Shown: positions 1-8,824 of the stretch, piece after piece | How the letters are laid out: each line of letters starts with the position of its first letter | Numbering within the stretch: the stretch's first letter is position 1 | Assembly: GCF_003935375.1 (NCBI RefSeq) | Contig: NZ_RHQM01000013.1 | Coordinates: 62,001 to 126,000, forward strand | Direction: 5' to 3' | Length of the DNA: 64,000 nt | DNA from: Stutzerimonas xanthomarina | GTDB taxonomy: Bacteria > Pseudomonadota > Gammaproteobacteria > Pseudomonadales > Pseudomonadaceae | Position numbers and translations under genes: made by a program | The notes under the pieces: model-generated | The model's input: the letters and a program-made list of their open reading frames with translations, nothing else | Told to the model about the DNA's origin: nothing | Database searches by the model: none

Positions 1-432
1 GCACTGACTGAAGGCGATCTCGACGAACGCGGCGCAGAAACTCACGCCGAACAGCGTGGCGAGGATCTCCTCCGGCGTGCCGCCACGCGCCTTGACGATG
101 AAGCCGGCGCTGAGGATGGCGCTGAGAAAGCCGAAGCTGGTGCCCTGCAGGCACAGCAGTCCAGAGCCGATGGGACCGAAGCGCCGGGCCTGGACGAAGG
201 TACCGAGACCGGAGACGAACAGCGCCATGCTGACGAGGTAGGGAACGTACTGATCGAGGCCAAGCGCGCTGCCGACGATCAGGGTGGGGGTGATGATACC
301 GACGAAGCTGGCCAGCACGTGCTGCAAGGCGGCGAAGGTCGCGGGTAGCGGGCCGGGGCGATCATCGAGTTGATAGATGAGGTCCTGGTTCGCCTGCGGA
401 GCGGTGCCGCTCCTGTTTTCGGTTGCGGTCAT
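1..432 (-). CDS. NCS2 family purine (urate/xanthine-type) permease, partial
   Basis: This is the N-terminal 144 residues of a membrane permease whose 3' end lies beyond the window. The segment DRPGPLPATFAALQHVLASF followed by GIITPTLIVGSALGL is typical of the opening of the nucleobase:cation symporter-2 family (UacT/XanQ/UraA fold), with three hydrophobic segments visible. I chose the ATG at 432, which has AGG about 8 bases upstream. Two further in-frame ATGs at 447 and 465 would add 5 or 11 residues. A urate or xanthine substrate is inferred from PuuD and the other urate genes next door, and from the TTGTGCACAA palindrome upstream, shared with other genes of the island. Confidence 0.85.
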   Translation of the reverse strand, partial: MTATENRSGTAPQANQDLIYQLDDRPGPLPATFAALQHVLASFVGIITPTLIVGSALGLDQYVPYLVSMALFVSGLGTFVQARRFGPIGSGLLCLQGTSFGFLSAILSAGFIVKARGGTPEEILATLFGVSFCAAFVEIAFSQC

Positions 433-641
433 TGTTAAGCCTGCCATTTGTTGTTTTACGGTCATGGGCTTGCGAGGCTTCACGGCACCTCTATCGCTTT
501 CCGTCGAAAGCTGTTCGATCGGTCAGGACGCCTGGACTATAACAACCTGTAGACAGGCTGATAAACAATAAATCAGAAAATTGTGCACAATTGGATCGGC
601 GGCAGTTGGCCAAGATCGCGCGAACGCGTCTGGACCAGGCC
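433..641. promoter_or_regulatory. Upstream region of the NCS2 permease with operator-like palindromes
   Basis: No gene is visible here. AATTGTGCACAATT at 579-592 is a perfect 14-base palindrome. CCTGTAGACAGG at 546-557 shares its TGT-N2-ACA core. On the minus strand TATAGT with an upstream TTTATC at 18-base spacing could be a promoter lying between them. TGTTCGATCGGTCA at 512-525 is a degenerate match to the TGAC-N6-GTCA element seen upstream of xdhA. Operator function is inferred from recurrence and position. Confidence 0.45.
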
Positions 642-2192
642 TCAGCGCGGTGCCTGCAATTCCCGCGAGACATTTTCCGCAAGGCCCGCGCCGGCCTCGC
701 TCATGGTCAGGTAGGTGCGGTCGGCGCCAGCTTCCTGGATGCGCTGGGCGATATCCTCGTACATCGCGTGGGACACGATGAGCCCGCCGAAGCCGCTTTC
801 ACGCAGCTTGCGGGTGGAGATGATCTTGGCCTCGGGATCGTTCATCGCCAGGATCACCGCTTCGACCTCGTTCATCTCCAGGCTCTGCCAGAACATCTGG
901 TCCTCGGCGTCGGCAAAGAGGATATGTCGGCCCTCGGCGGTGTTCTTTTCCACCATGACCGGGTCGGAATCGAGGCTGACCAGGGCGAAACCCTTCTCCG
1001 CCAGGTAGTCGTAGGCGGCGCGGCCGGTACGGCCCATACCCATGATCAGAATGCGTGCGTCGCCCAGCGATACCGGCTGCTCGTCGGGATGGCGAATGTT
1101 GCGCTCGCAGCGTATCAGGCGCGGCGCCAGGCGTTCGTACAACGGATGGGCGATGCGGTTGATCTGCGCCGACACGATGAATGAGAACGCCACGGTGATC
1201 GCCAGCGGCATGAGCCACTGCGGCAGCACCACGCTGACGACGATCAGGCCGAATTCGCTGTAGTTGGTCAGGCTGGCGGCGCTGAGAAAGGCGCTGCGGG
1301 CGCGCAGGCGGAAGGCGACGAATAGGCCGAAGAACAGCACCGCCTTGAGCGGCAGCAGCAGCGACATGGCGAAGGCGAACCAGAGGGCGTTGGCATCCGG
1401 CAGCCCACCGATGCCGATCTTCAGGAAGAAGCCGACCAGGAACACTTCCTTGATTGCCCACAGCGAATTCGACAGCTCGCTGGCGCGCTTGTGTTTGGCG
1501 AGCATCGCGCCAAAGGCCAGCGCTCCCAGTTCGGAACTCAGGCCGACGTATTCGAAGCCGAGACCGCCGGCCACCAGCGCCAGCATCAGGCCCAACAGCA
1601 CCATCAGTTCTTCGTGGCCACTGTGGTCGAGCAGGCGGAACAGCACGGGGCGCAGCAGCGGCAGCAGGAACACCAGCAATGCCCAGGCGGAGGGGACCTT
1701 GCCCGCGGCGAGGCTCATGACTACCAGGGCGATAAGGTCCTGGATGATCAGCACGCCGATGGCGACGCGGCCGTGAAAGGCGCGCAGCTCGCGCTTGCTT
1801 TCCAGCACCTTGGCTGCCAGCACGGTGCTGGAGAACGACAGCGCGATGGCCAGCAGCATGGCCTCGCGCCAGCTGTTATCGAGGATCAGCATGATCGCCG
1901 GCATCACCAGCACGCTGGAGATGAAGAAGTGCAGCAGGCTGCCGCCGATGACTTCGCGGCGAACCAGATTGCCGAGCTTGAGCTTGAGCCCCACGGTGAA
2001 CAGCAGCAGGAGCACGCCCAGATGCGACAGGTGATCGAGAATGATGCTGTCGTCACGGGTCACGCCCACGTAGTCGCCCGCCGCGGCCAGCGCGAAGCCG
2101 GCACCGAGGTAACCGATCAGCGGCGGCAGGCCGATGAAGCGGGCAAGCAGCCCGAGGGCGAAAGCGAAGGCAATCCAGCTGGCTTCAATCAC
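642..2192 (-). CDS. KefB/YbaL-type monovalent cation:proton antiporter with TrkA-N domain
   Basis: The 516-residue protein has about twelve hydrophobic segments in residues 1-350 (CPA2 antiporter fold), then a cytosolic Rossmann domain. The latter opens with ARILIMGMGRTGRAAYDYL near residue 380, a GxGxxG NAD-binding motif followed by the acidic residue of LDSDP, as in TrkA-N/RCK domains. Members exchange K+ or Na+ for H+ across the inner membrane, often under redox or nucleotide control. The ion is not evident here. It lies between the two urate genes without an obvious metabolic link and appears to be transcribed alone. The ATG at 2192 gives the expected hydrophobic N-terminus. Confidence 0.85.
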   Translation of the reverse strand: MIEASWIAFAFALGLLARFIGLPPLIGYLGAGFALAAAGDYVGVTRDDSIILDHLSHLGVLLLLFTVGLKLKLGNLVRREVIGGSLLHFFISSVLVMPAIMLILDNSWREAMLLAIALSFSSTVLAAKVLESKRELRAFHGRVAIGVLIIQDLIALVVMSLAAGKVPSAWALLVFLLPLLRPVLFRLLDHSGHEELMVLLGLMLALVAGGLGFEYVGLSSELGALAFGAMLAKHKRASELSNSLWAIKEVFLVGFFLKIGIGGLPDANALWFAFAMSLLLPLKAVLFFGLFVAFRLRARSAFLSAASLTNYSEFGLIVVSVVLPQWLMPLAITVAFSFIVSAQINRIAHPLYERLAPRLIRCERNIRHPDEQPVSLGDARILIMGMGRTGRAAYDYLAEKGFALVSLDSDPVMVEKNTAEGRHILFADAEDQMFWQSLEMNEVEAVILAMNDPEAKIISTRKLRESGFGGLIVSHAMYEDIAQRIQEAGADRTYLTMSEAGAGLAENVSRELQAPR

Positions 2193-2404
2193 GGGGCGGC
2201 GTCCGGCGTCGAGGGAGGGCGCGGCATTTTAACGGGGCGTCGGCGATTGGGTAGCGTCGGCAGCGATATTCCTTGCGGGAATCTGCTCGTTCGTCGTCGT
2301 GGAAGGGGAGTTGCCGTACCGCAGCGCTAGCTGGCCAATGCCGCCTGGGGCGCGGAGGAGGGGATGGCGGTCAGTGCGCCAATGGGCACGGTGCGGAAGG
2401 GGAA

Positions 2405-2429
2405 ACGCCGCGCGGATGGCGCGCGGCGT
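2405..2429 (-). terminator. Hairpin just downstream of puuD
   Basis: Nine-base arms ACGCCGCGC and GCGCGGCGT enclose a 7-base loop. In the minus-strand reading the hairpin follows the puuD stop codon and is trailed by only three T residues, so it is a plausible but weak intrinsic terminator. Confidence 0.5.
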
Positions 2430-2435
2430 CTTTGC

Positions 2436-3665
2436 TCAGTCGATGGACGCGCCCTTGGCGATCCAGTCACCCAGCAGGTCACGCTCGTCCTGGGTCATCT
2501 GGGTGATGTTGCCCAGCGGCATGATCTGGCTAGCCACGGTCTGCGCATGGATCTTCGCCGCCTGCTCGCGTATCTGCTCGGCGGTATCGAACATCACGCC
2601 TGCCGGCGCTGCGCTGAACAGCGGGCTGCTCGGCTGCGCGGAGTGGCAGACGGTGCAACGCTCGTGAATCACTTCGCTGACCTGGGCGAACTGGCTGGCA
2701 CTGGCGCCGCTCTGCTGTGCACTCGTGCTGGCCTGCTCCGGCGAGGTCGCTGCCAGGTTTGGTGCCGGTTGGCGGTTCGGCGCGGTGACGTAGGCCAGGC
2801 AGATCATGCCCAGTGCCGCGGCCGGAAGCGCCCAGGCGAAGCGATTACTGTTGTGGCGGGTGTTGAAGTAGTGGCGCGCCAGCACCGACAGCGCGCCGAG
2901 CGCGGCGAGGATCAGCCAGTTGTATTCGCTGCCGTAAGTGCTCGGGAAGTGGTTGCTGATCATGATGAACAGCACCGGCAGGGTGAAATAGTTGTTGTGC
3001 CGCGAACGCAGCAGGCCCTTGGCCGGCAGCACCGGATCGGGCGTGCGGTTCTGTTCGATGGCGGCGACCAGCGCACGCTGAGCCGGCATGATGATGCGGA
3101 ACACGTTGCCGACCATGATGGTGCCGATCAGCGCGCCGGTATGGATGTAGGCCGCGCGGCCGCTGAATACCTGCGAATAGCCCCAGCACGCGGCGATCAC
3201 CAGCACGAACAGCACCAGGCCGAGCAGGGCGGGGGTCTTGCCCAGCGGCGAGTCGCAGAGCAGGTCGTAGACGAACCAGCCGACGATCAGCGAGCCGAAG
3301 CCGATAGCGATGGCCGCCGCAGGGGACAGTTCGCTGCCCGGTGCGATCAGGTACAGGCTGGGGTTGAGGTAGTACACCACCATCAGCAGCGCCACGCCCG
3401 ATAGCCAGGTGGTGTAGGCCTCCCACTTGAACCAGTGCAGGTTTTCCGGCATCTGCGGCGGCGCCAGCTTGTATTTCTCCAGGTGGTAGATACCGCCACC
3501 GTGGATGGCCCAGAGATCGCCCGACAGGCCCTCACGCGGGTTGGCGCGGTTGAGGTTGTTCTCCAGCCAGACGAAATAGAAGGAAGCACCGATCCAGGCG
3601 ACGCCAACGATCATGTGAATCCAGCGGATACTCAGGTTCAGCCATTCGGTCAGATGGGCGTCCAT
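2436..3665 (-). CDS. puuD: Urate hydroxylase PuuD (membrane urate oxidase with C-terminal cytochrome c)
   Basis: The protein converts urate to 5-hydroxyisourate and passes electrons to a fused cytochrome c. Of 409 residues, the first ~300 form about eight membrane segments with family features (WIHMIVGVAWIGASFYFVWL near the start, then WAIHGGGIYH). The C-terminal ~100 residues are a soluble cytochrome c with the haem motif CTVCH near residue 337 and a likely axial Met in QIMPLGN. In bacteria lacking cofactor-free uricase this type supplies the urate oxidation step, and no classical uricase occurs in the window. It is encoded upstream of allA on the same strand, with a 113-base gap. Confidence 0.93.
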   Translation of the reverse strand: MDAHLTEWLNLSIRWIHMIVGVAWIGASFYFVWLENNLNRANPREGLSGDLWAIHGGGIYHLEKYKLAPPQMPENLHWFKWEAYTTWLSGVALLMVVYYLNPSLYLIAPGSELSPAAAIAIGFGSLIVGWFVYDLLCDSPLGKTPALLGLVLFVLVIAACWGYSQVFSGRAAYIHTGALIGTIMVGNVFRIIMPAQRALVAAIEQNRTPDPVLPAKGLLRSRHNNYFTLPVLFIMISNHFPSTYGSEYNWLILAALGALSVLARHYFNTRHNSNRFAWALPAAALGMICLAYVTAPNRQPAPNLAATSPEQASTSAQQSGASASQFAQVSEVIHERCTVCHSAQPSSPLFSAAPAGVMFDTAEQIREQAAKIHAQTVASQIMPLGNITQMTQDERDLLGDWIAKGASID

Positions 3666-3778
3666 TTGTCATGCACCTCTTGCGGCCTGCAGGCGGCCGT
3701 ATTTCTTCTTATTGGAATCGGCTTGAGCGCGGCGCGAACGCAGGCAAGGCAACGCCGAATGAGCCAGCGCAGTAGCGG

Positions 3779-4291
3779 TCATGTCGATTCCGGTTGGGGG
3801 TCGAGGAGGAGTTGCTGATCCTCCGTGAAGAAGTACTCGTCGCAGTTGTTGCCAGAACCGCTGCGATCGACCACCAGGAATTCATCCCGCTTTTCGATCG
3901 TCAGCACCGGGTGGTGCCAGACGCCGCGGTGGTAATTGACGCCCTGCCTGCCGTTGCTGCGGAAGGCGCGGACGTGGTCCGGTACAGGCGCATCGCCAAG
4001 TGGCGCGACCACGACCAGAAAGGGGTTGCCGAGCAGCGGGATGAAGGCCTGGCTGCCCAGCGGATGACGTTCGAGCATGCGGATGACCAGCGGCATCTCC
4101 AGCGCCTCGGCGGCGAAGATGCTGATGATCGCCTGGTCATCGGGCGCGGCGGTCTCGACCGTGGCCAGCTTGTGATAGCGGCGGGTCGAGCCGTTGTTGA
4201 TCATGAAGTAGTCGCTGCCTTCGGTCTCGATGACGTCGCCGAAGGGGGCGAAGGCTTCCTTGGTCAGTGGCTCGATGGTCAGGGTGCGCAT
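3779..4291 (-). CDS. allA: Ureidoglycolate lyase
   Basis: The enzyme releases urea and glyoxylate from ureidoglycolate, the last step of allantoin breakdown. The 170-residue product has the family's usual size and starts MRTLTIEPLTKEAFAPFGDV, typical of AllA. The small beta-barrel motifs ending in HPVLTIEKRDEFLVVDRSG also fit. It is followed by puuD and preceded by the allantoicase gene across a 106-base gap containing a repeat hairpin, so it could be co-transcribed with either. Confidence 0.93.
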   Translation of the reverse strand: MRTLTIEPLTKEAFAPFGDVIETEGSDYFMINNGSTRRYHKLATVETAAPDDQAIISIFAAEALEMPLVIRMLERHPLGSQAFIPLLGNPFLVVVAPLGDAPVPDHVRAFRSNGRQGVNYHRGVWHHPVLTIEKRDEFLVVDRSGSGNNCDEYFFTEDQQLLLDPQPEST

Positions 4292-4338
4292 GGTGTGCTC
4301 GTTCTTTGTTGAAGGATCGGTATTCGCTTGGGGCTGCT

Positions 4339-4388
4339 CCCCCTCACCCTAACCCTCTCCCCCTCGGGAGAGGCTGGGGAGAGGGGAA
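4339..4388. repeat. REP-like CT-rich hairpin between alc and allA
   Basis: The segment is rich in CCCTCTCCC/GGGAGAGG. Arms CCTCTCC and GGAGAGG flank a CCCTCG loop, and further CCCT-rich sequence pairs with GAGAGGGG. Short hairpins of this composition are dispersed between genes in many pseudomonads and xanthomonads. It may act on mRNA stability between the two genes. Confidence 0.5.
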
Positions 4389-4397
4389 AGGCGCTTC

Positions 4398-5393
4398 CTA
4401 CTTCGCCACCTTGCCAAACAACCGCAGCCGGCTCACACCGCCATCCGGGAAGATGTTCAGACGCACGTGGGTGATAGGGCCGAGTTTGGCGATCTGCTCG
4501 CTGAACTCGTGTTCGGCATGCATCGACAGCTTCTGGCTCGGCAGCAGCTCGCGCCAGAACAGGCTCTGGGTTTCGATCTGGCTGTCGGTGCCGCCTTTGA
4601 CGTAAGCCGCCTGGATCGAGCAGCTGTCCGGGTAGTTGCCCTTGAAGTGCAGGGTATCGACGACGATGCGTTCGACCTCGCCCGGGTGGCCGAGGGCGAC
4701 GATGACCCAGTCGTTACCCGGCGTGCGGCGGCGGGCGGTTTCCCAGCCGTCGCCCATGTTTTCACCACGATTGGGGTTGAGGATGTTGCTCATGCGGCCG
4801 AAATGCTCGTCCGAGCAGGCCAGCGCGCGACCGCCGTTCAGCGCGGCGGCCAGGTCGATCTGTTCGTTGTCGCCTACGCTGCTCCAGTCGCGGAACGGGA
4901 TGCCGTGCACGCGCAGACGCGCCACGCCGCCGTCCGGGTAGATGTTGAAGCGCAGGTGGCTGACCGGCTTGTCGAAGGCGATCTCGTGGTAGTGGTGGCT
5001 GTTGCCCTGCAGCTCGACGGCCGGAAGGATTTCCGTCCAGACGGTGTCATCGCTCGGATCGCCGTCGGCGACGAAGCAGGCTTCCAGCGAGGCGGACGGC
5101 GGGAAGTTGCCGGTGAAGTGGCTGGTGTCGATGTCCACGCCCTTGATCTGACCCGGCACGCCCAGGCGAATCACCGCATGGTCGTAACCTTCGAAGCGCT
5201 TGCGGCGCGACTCCCAGCCGTCCATCCACTTGCCGTTGTCATCGAAAACGCCCTCCTTCCATACGGCCGGTGTTGGCTGGAACAACCGGTTGACGTCGGC
5301 GAACCAATCGTCGGTGACGGAGATGGCGCGGGTGCCCAGGCGGGCATCGGCCAGGTTGACGTATTTTTCGAAGGGTACGGCGTAAGCTTTCAT
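4398..5393 (-). CDS. alc: Allantoicase
   Basis: Allantoicase hydrolyses allantoate to ureidoglycolate and urea. The 331-residue sequence shows the family's internal duplication: [14 protein letters not shown] and [15 protein letters not shown] in the first half match [14 protein letters not shown] and [15 protein letters not shown] in the second. The start is the ATG at 5393 ([20 protein letters not shown]). The open frame runs further upstream, but that part overlaps uraD and is not protein-like. The gene follows uraD by 65 bases and probably belongs to the puuE-uraD-alc unit. Confidence 0.95.
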   Translation of the reverse strand: MKAYAVPFEKYVNLADARLGTRAISVTDDWFADVNRLFQPTPAVWKEGVFDDNGKWMDGWESRRKRFEGYDHAVIRLGVPGQIKGVDIDTSHFTGNFPPSASLEACFVADGDPSDDTVWTEILPAVELQGNSHHYHEIAFDKPVSHLRFNIYPDGGVARLRVHGIPFRDWSSVGDNEQIDLAAALNGGRALACSDEHFGRMSNILNPNRGENMGDGWETARRRTPGNDWVIVALGHPGEVERIVVDTLHFKGNYPDSCSIQAAYVKGGTDSQIETQSLFWRELLPSQKLSMHAEHEFSEQIAKLGPITHVRLNIFPDGGVSRLRLFGKVAK

Positions 5394-5458
5394 GGACTCG
5401 TCTGCCTTGGATGAGAAGCGGTTTCTGTCATTACTGCCTTTGTTGCGGTTGGTGCTCG

Positions 5459-5974
5459 TTACATCGCCTGCAGGCGGAACAGGGCGATCTTGTTGATTTC
5501 CGCCAGCGCCCGGGCGAATTCCTGCTCGGGATCGTTGTGGATGCGTTCTTCGAATGCGGCGAGGATCTGGTGCCGGTTGCTGCCCTTGACCGCCATGATG
5601 AAGGGGAAGCCGAACTTGGCCTTGTAGGCCTCGTTGAGTTCGGTGAAGCGGGCGAACTCCTCCGGCGTGCATTCGTGGATGCCGGCGCCGGCCTGTTCCG
5701 AGGTACTGGAGGCGGTCAGCTCGCCACGCACGGCGGCCTTGCCGGCCAGGTCGGGGTGAGCATTGACCAGTGCCAGCTGAGTGTCATGGTCGGCGGCGAG
5801 CATCGCCTGGGACAGGCGGGTGTGCAGCACCTCGATGTCGTCCAGCGTCGCGTCGACGCCCGCCTGGTAGACGGTTTCGGCAACCCAGGGCGAGTGCTCG
5901 TAGACGTCGGCAAAGGCGGCGACGAAGGCGTCGCGATCCAGCGTCGAGGGTTTGATCGTCTTGAACGGCGTCAT
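5459..5974 (-). CDS. uraD: 2-oxo-4-hydroxy-4-carboxy-5-ureidoimidazoline (OHCU) decarboxylase
   Basis: UraD decarboxylates OHCU stereospecifically to S-allantoin, the step after HIU hydrolysis. The 171-residue all-helical protein contains [12 protein letters not shown], the family's [16 protein letters not shown] segment ([17 protein letters not shown]) with the catalytic His region, and the conserved [14 protein letters not shown] near the C-terminus. The start at 5974 ([17 protein letters not shown]) overlaps the puuE stop codon as ATGA, showing tight coupling. Upstream extension of the frame would intrude into puuE and is rejected. Confidence 0.95.
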   Translation of the reverse strand: MTPFKTIKPSTLDRDAFVAAFADVYEHSPWVAETVYQAGVDATLDDIEVLHTRLSQAMLAADHDTQLALVNAHPDLAGKAAVRGELTASSTSEQAGAGIHECTPEEFARFTELNEAYKAKFGFPFIMAVKGSNRHQILAAFEERIHNDPEQEFARALAEINKIALFRLQAM

Positions 5975-6933
5975 GCGTTGCGCTCCGCGGTAAAAGGATG
6001 GGTGGCGTGCCAGTGGCGGGCAATGTCGACACGACGGGCGCACCAGACCTTCTCGTGGCCCTTCACGTACTCGATGAAGCGGGCCAGCGATGCCAGGCGC
6101 GCCGGGCGCCCGAGCAGCCGGCAGTGCATGCCGATGGACAGCATCTTCGGCGCGCCTTCGCAGCCTTCGGCGTAGAGCACGTCGAACGCATCCTTCAGGT
6201 AGGTGAAGAAATCATCGCCGCTGTTGAAGCCCTGCACCTGGGTGAAGCGCATGTCGTTGGTGTCCAGCGTGTAGGGGATCACCAGATGCGGCTTTTCCGG
6301 CGTCGACTCGGGGTCCCAGTAGGGCAGGTCGTCGTCGTAGGTGTCGGAGTCGTAGAGAAAGCCGCCTTCCTCGCGTACCAGGCGCCGGGTGTTCGGGCCG
6401 GTGCGGCCGGTGTACCAGCCGAGCGGCCGTTCGCCGGTGATCTCGCCGAGGATGCGGATGGCTTCCTGCATGTGCTCGCGCTCTTCGGCCTCGTCCATGT
6501 ACTGGTAGTCGATCCAGCGGTAGCCGTGGCTGCAGATTTCGTGTCCGGCGCCGGCCATTGCCTTGATCAGCTCGGGGTGACGCTGGGCGGCCATGGCGAC
6601 GGCGAAGATGGTTAGCGGGATGTCGTGCTTGTCGAACAGCTTGAGCAGGCGCCATACGCCGGCACGGCTGCCGTATTCGTACAGCGACTCCATGCTCATG
6701 TGGCGCACGCCTTGCAGCGGCTGTGCGGCGACCATCTCGGAGAGAAAGGCCTCGGATTCCTTGTCGCCGTGCAGCACGCAGCGTTCGCCACCTTCCTCGT
6801 AATTCAACACGAAGGACAACGCGATACGTGCATCCCCCGGCCAGCGCGGGTGCGGTGGGTTGCTGGCGTAACCGATCAGGTCGCGTGGGTAGTCGGCGCT
6901 CACTGGGGTGCTTCCTGTATGGCAGGTCGTCAT
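5971..6933 (-). CDS. puuE: Cofactor-independent allantoinase PuuE
   Basis: PuuE opens the hydantoin ring of allantoin to give allantoate. It belongs to the polysaccharide-deacetylase fold, unlike the amidohydrolase AllB. The product is 320 residues from the ATG at 6933 and carries DLIGYASNPPHPRWPGDARI, LNYEEGGE, SHGYRWIDYQYM and GWYTGRTGPNTRRL, all typical. A TTG ten codons upstream is in frame but falls inside the TTGTATACAA palindrome and is less likely. It is the first gene of the puuE-uraD-alc run and diverges from the hydroxyisourate hydrolase gene. TTTACA and TATACA with 17-base spacing are a candidate promoter overlapping that palindrome. Confidence 0.93.
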   Translation of the reverse strand: MTTCHTGSTPVSADYPRDLIGYASNPPHPRWPGDARIALSFVLNYEEGGERCVLHGDKESEAFLSEMVAAQPLQGVRHMSMESLYEYGSRAGVWRLLKLFDKHDIPLTIFAVAMAAQRHPELIKAMAGAGHEICSHGYRWIDYQYMDEAEEREHMQEAIRILGEITGERPLGWYTGRTGPNTRRLVREEGGFLYDSDTYDDDLPYWDPESTPEKPHLVIPYTLDTNDMRFTQVQGFNSGDDFFTYLKDAFDVLYAEGCEGAPKMLSIGMHCRLLGRPARLASLARFIEYVKGHEKVWCARRVDIARHWHATHPFTAERNA

Positions 6934-6953
6934 GGCACGACCGGATGGCTGGA

Positions 6954-6963
6954 TTGTATACAA
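6954..6963. promoter_or_regulatory. TTGTATACAA operator-like palindrome upstream of puuE
   Basis: A perfect 10-base palindrome located 21 bases upstream of the puuE ATG. It overlaps TATACA, a candidate minus-strand -10 hexamer, which has TTTACA 17 bases upstream. The GT-A/T-AC core fits the pattern known for FadR-subfamily GntR regulators, and such a regulator is encoded at 10511. Confidence 0.55.
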
Positions 6964-7090
6964 ATTGAATTAGGCTTTGTAAATAGCAATTTTCATCCTT
7001 TCGCTATAGCTGGTATCTGCCGTGTCGCGATCAACCATGCTCAGAGCCATCTGCAGCTTGCAGGTAACGGGCCAAACGATGCTTGAGAAA

Positions 7091-7100
7091 CTGTATACAA
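7091..7100. promoter_or_regulatory. CTGTATACAA operator-like palindrome upstream of the HIU hydrolase gene
   Basis: TGTATACA (7092-7099) lies about 90 bases before the hydrolase start, between TTGAGA and TATCTT on the plus strand. It matches the puuE and azgA copies. The promoter call is weak because the spacer is only 15 bases. Confidence 0.45.
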
Positions 7101-7182
7101 AAATATCTTCAGATTGTCTTGAGCGATGTGGGGCGGATGGTTATGCTCGGGGCAGTTTCCATTCAACAGAGCGGAGGTGCCC

Positions 7183-7536
7183 GTGGGCCGATTGACCACA
7201 CACGTACTCGACGCCGCCCGCGGTTGCCCGGGCAGCGGAATCAAGGTGGAGCTGTATCGCGTCGAGGATCAGGCGCTGACCCTGGTCGCAACCCGTGAGA
7301 CCAATGCCGACGGGCGCTGCGACAGTCCGTTGCTGGAAGGTGCGGATTACCAGTCCGGTGTCTATCAGCTGCAGTTCAGTGCCGGCGACTACTACCGCCG
7401 CCGTGGTGTGGCCCTGGCGGATCCTGCGTTTCTCGATGTGGTGGTGCTGCGCTTTGGGATCGATTCGGCGCAGGAGCATTACCACGTGCCGTTGTTGGTA
7501 TCGCCGTATAGCTATTCGACGTATCGGGGTAGCTAG
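7183..7536 (+). CDS. uraH: 5-hydroxyisourate hydrolase (transthyretin-like)
   Basis: The enzyme hydrolyses 5-hydroxyisourate, the PuuD product, to OHCU, the UraD substrate. The GTG start at 7183 is preceded by GGAGG with 5-base spacing and gives 117 residues, the usual family length. Signature parts are TTHVLDAARG at the N-terminus, the central Arg in TRETNADGRCD, HYHVPLLVSP and the C-terminal YRGS tetrapeptide that distinguishes HIU hydrolases from transthyretins. It is divergent from puuE and followed by an intrinsic terminator, so it is probably monocistronic. Confidence 0.95.
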   Translation: MGRLTTHVLDAARGCPGSGIKVELYRVEDQALTLVATRETNADGRCDSPLLEGADYQSGVYQLQFSAGDYYRRRGVALADPAFLDVVVLRFGIDSAQEHYHVPLLVSPYSYSTYRGS

Positions 7537-7577
7537 TCGCTTTTCCCTTCAGTGCTGACTCTTGTGGAGTCCCTTTG

Positions 7578-7600
7578 CCCGCCTTAATGGCGGGTTTTTT
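7578..7600 (+). terminator. Intrinsic terminator of the HIU hydrolase gene
   Basis: CCCGCC and GGCGGG arms enclose TTAAT and are followed by six T residues, 41 bases after the stop codon. Confidence 0.85.
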
Positions 7601-7659
7601 ATGGGTCGAGTTTGGTCAGCGTGAGGCGCTCGGCGCTGGTTTTTAGCCTGAGTGACCTA

Positions 7660-7970
7660 GACACCTGTGGCGCGAAGTTCGTGCGATGGCGCCGCGCTTT
7701 CCTCGGCCCGACCGGCAGGTTGCGCCTCTCACGGCGCGTCACTTTTTCTTTCTTGGCCAAGAAAAGTAACCAAAAAGAAGGCCACCCCGGCATCCGGCCC
7801 TTCGCTGCGCGAAGGGTTCCCTCACTCCATCGCCATTGCAGGGGCACGCTGCGAAGGGCCATCCATGGCCCATCACAGCTCTCGCGGCATCCATGCCGCT
7901 CAACTTTTCCATGACGATTACGCTCGGCCTACTGACGGGCCTCAGTGTCCGAGTCGCCTATGACTTCTAA
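7660..7970. repeat. Dispersed-repeat-like intergenic region, no convincing gene
   Basis: The 7601-8118 gap has no credible gene. It contains TTTCTTGGCCAAGAAA (7749-7764), a perfect 16-base palindrome, followed by AGTAACCAAAAAGAAGGCC and a CCCTTCGC/GCGAAGGG hairpin at 7798-7816. From memory, this GGCCAAGAAAAGTAACCAAAAAG text recurs many times in Pseudomonas and Xanthomonas genomes and is often mistaken for small genes. Boundaries are approximate. Confidence 0.5.
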
Positions 7971-8118
7971 GTGACGAAAGAAAACGCGCATTGCTTGCTC
8001 CTACTTGCACGGCCTGGCGGGCAACGTTCATCTTCCGCGACTGGAAAAAGTGAATTGCCCAGCAGGGCGGAACCAATGCCTCAGCCAGGAGCCTGGCTAA
8101 GGGGCAAGCTGCAGAGCG

Positions 8119-8745
8119 CTACCGGCTCATCAAAGACGCCGCCCCTGCGCCCCCAAACAGCGCCGCGCTGGTCCGGTTGAACCACACATGCCCCTTCCCG
8201 GTGCGCAGGTAACGTGCCGCCCCCTGCGCGCCCAACCCGTAGGCCAGCTTGCAGAGCAGATCGAGCACGGCCCAGGTAAGGATCATCACCAACAGCTGCG
8301 GCAGCAACGGCTGCCCCGCGCTGAGAAACTGCGGCAGAAAGGCGGCGAAGAAGAGAATGTCCTTTGGATTGCTGCCACCAAGGATGAACGCCCGGCCGAA
8401 CAATCGACTGAAACGTGGGGCGAGGGCGGGGCTTTCGATCTCGTGGGCGGTGGGTGTGCGACGGGCTTCCTTCCAGCTCTGCCAGGCGAGGTAGAACAGG
8501 TACAGCGCACCGACCAGCTTGAGCGTGCTGAACAGCCGCTCCGAGGCCATCAGCAGCGCGCCAAGCCCCAGCGCCGAGGCGCTGAGCAGGGCGATGGAAG
8601 CTGTCACGCCGCCCAGGAAGGCCGGCCAGGAGCGGCGCACTCCGTAGTTCAGGCTGTTGCTGATCATCAGTAACGACAGCGGCCCGGGGATCAGGATCAC
8701 CACCAGCGCCGCACCGGCGAACAACAGCCATATTTCCAGGGTCAT
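8119..8745 (-). CDS. LysE/RhtB family amino-acid exporter
   Basis: A 208-residue inner-membrane protein with about six hydrophobic segments. The early segment LVVILIPGPLSLLMISNSLNYGVRRSWPAFLGG carries the PGP motif and polar stretch of the LysE/RhtB family. RAFILGGSNPKDILFFAAFLPQF has the NPK signature. I prefer the ATG at 8745 (MTLEIWLLFAG) over one 11 codons upstream because it gives the standard N-terminus. Substrate is unknown, probably a neutral amino acid or analogue. It sits downstream of azgA beyond a terminator and has no evident link to purines. Confidence 0.88.
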   Translation of the reverse strand: MTLEIWLLFAGAALVVILIPGPLSLLMISNSLNYGVRRSWPAFLGGVTASIALLSASALGLGALLMASERLFSTLKLVGALYLFYLAWQSWKEARRTPTAHEIESPALAPRFSRLFGRAFILGGSNPKDILFFAAFLPQFLSAGQPLLPQLLVMILTWAVLDLLCKLAYGLGAQGAARYLRTGKGHVWFNRTSAALFGGAGAASLMSR

Positions 8746-8772
8746 GACGGCCTCCGTCAGCCAATGCAAAAG

Positions 8773-8793
8773 CCCCACTGCGGAGCAGTGGGG
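8773..8793 (-). terminator. Intrinsic terminator after azgA-type permease gene
   Basis: CCCCACTGC and GCAGTGGGG form a 9-base stem with a 3-base loop. On the minus strand it is followed by CTTTT, directly after the permease gene. Confidence 0.8.
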
Positions 8794-8824
8794 CCGTAGG
8801 TGAGCCGGGCGCTGCCGGCCCGGT

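Noticed and set aside
7667..7963. Possible 98-codon gene in the repeat block
   Set aside because: Low-complexity product typical of the dispersed repeat, with no ribosome site.
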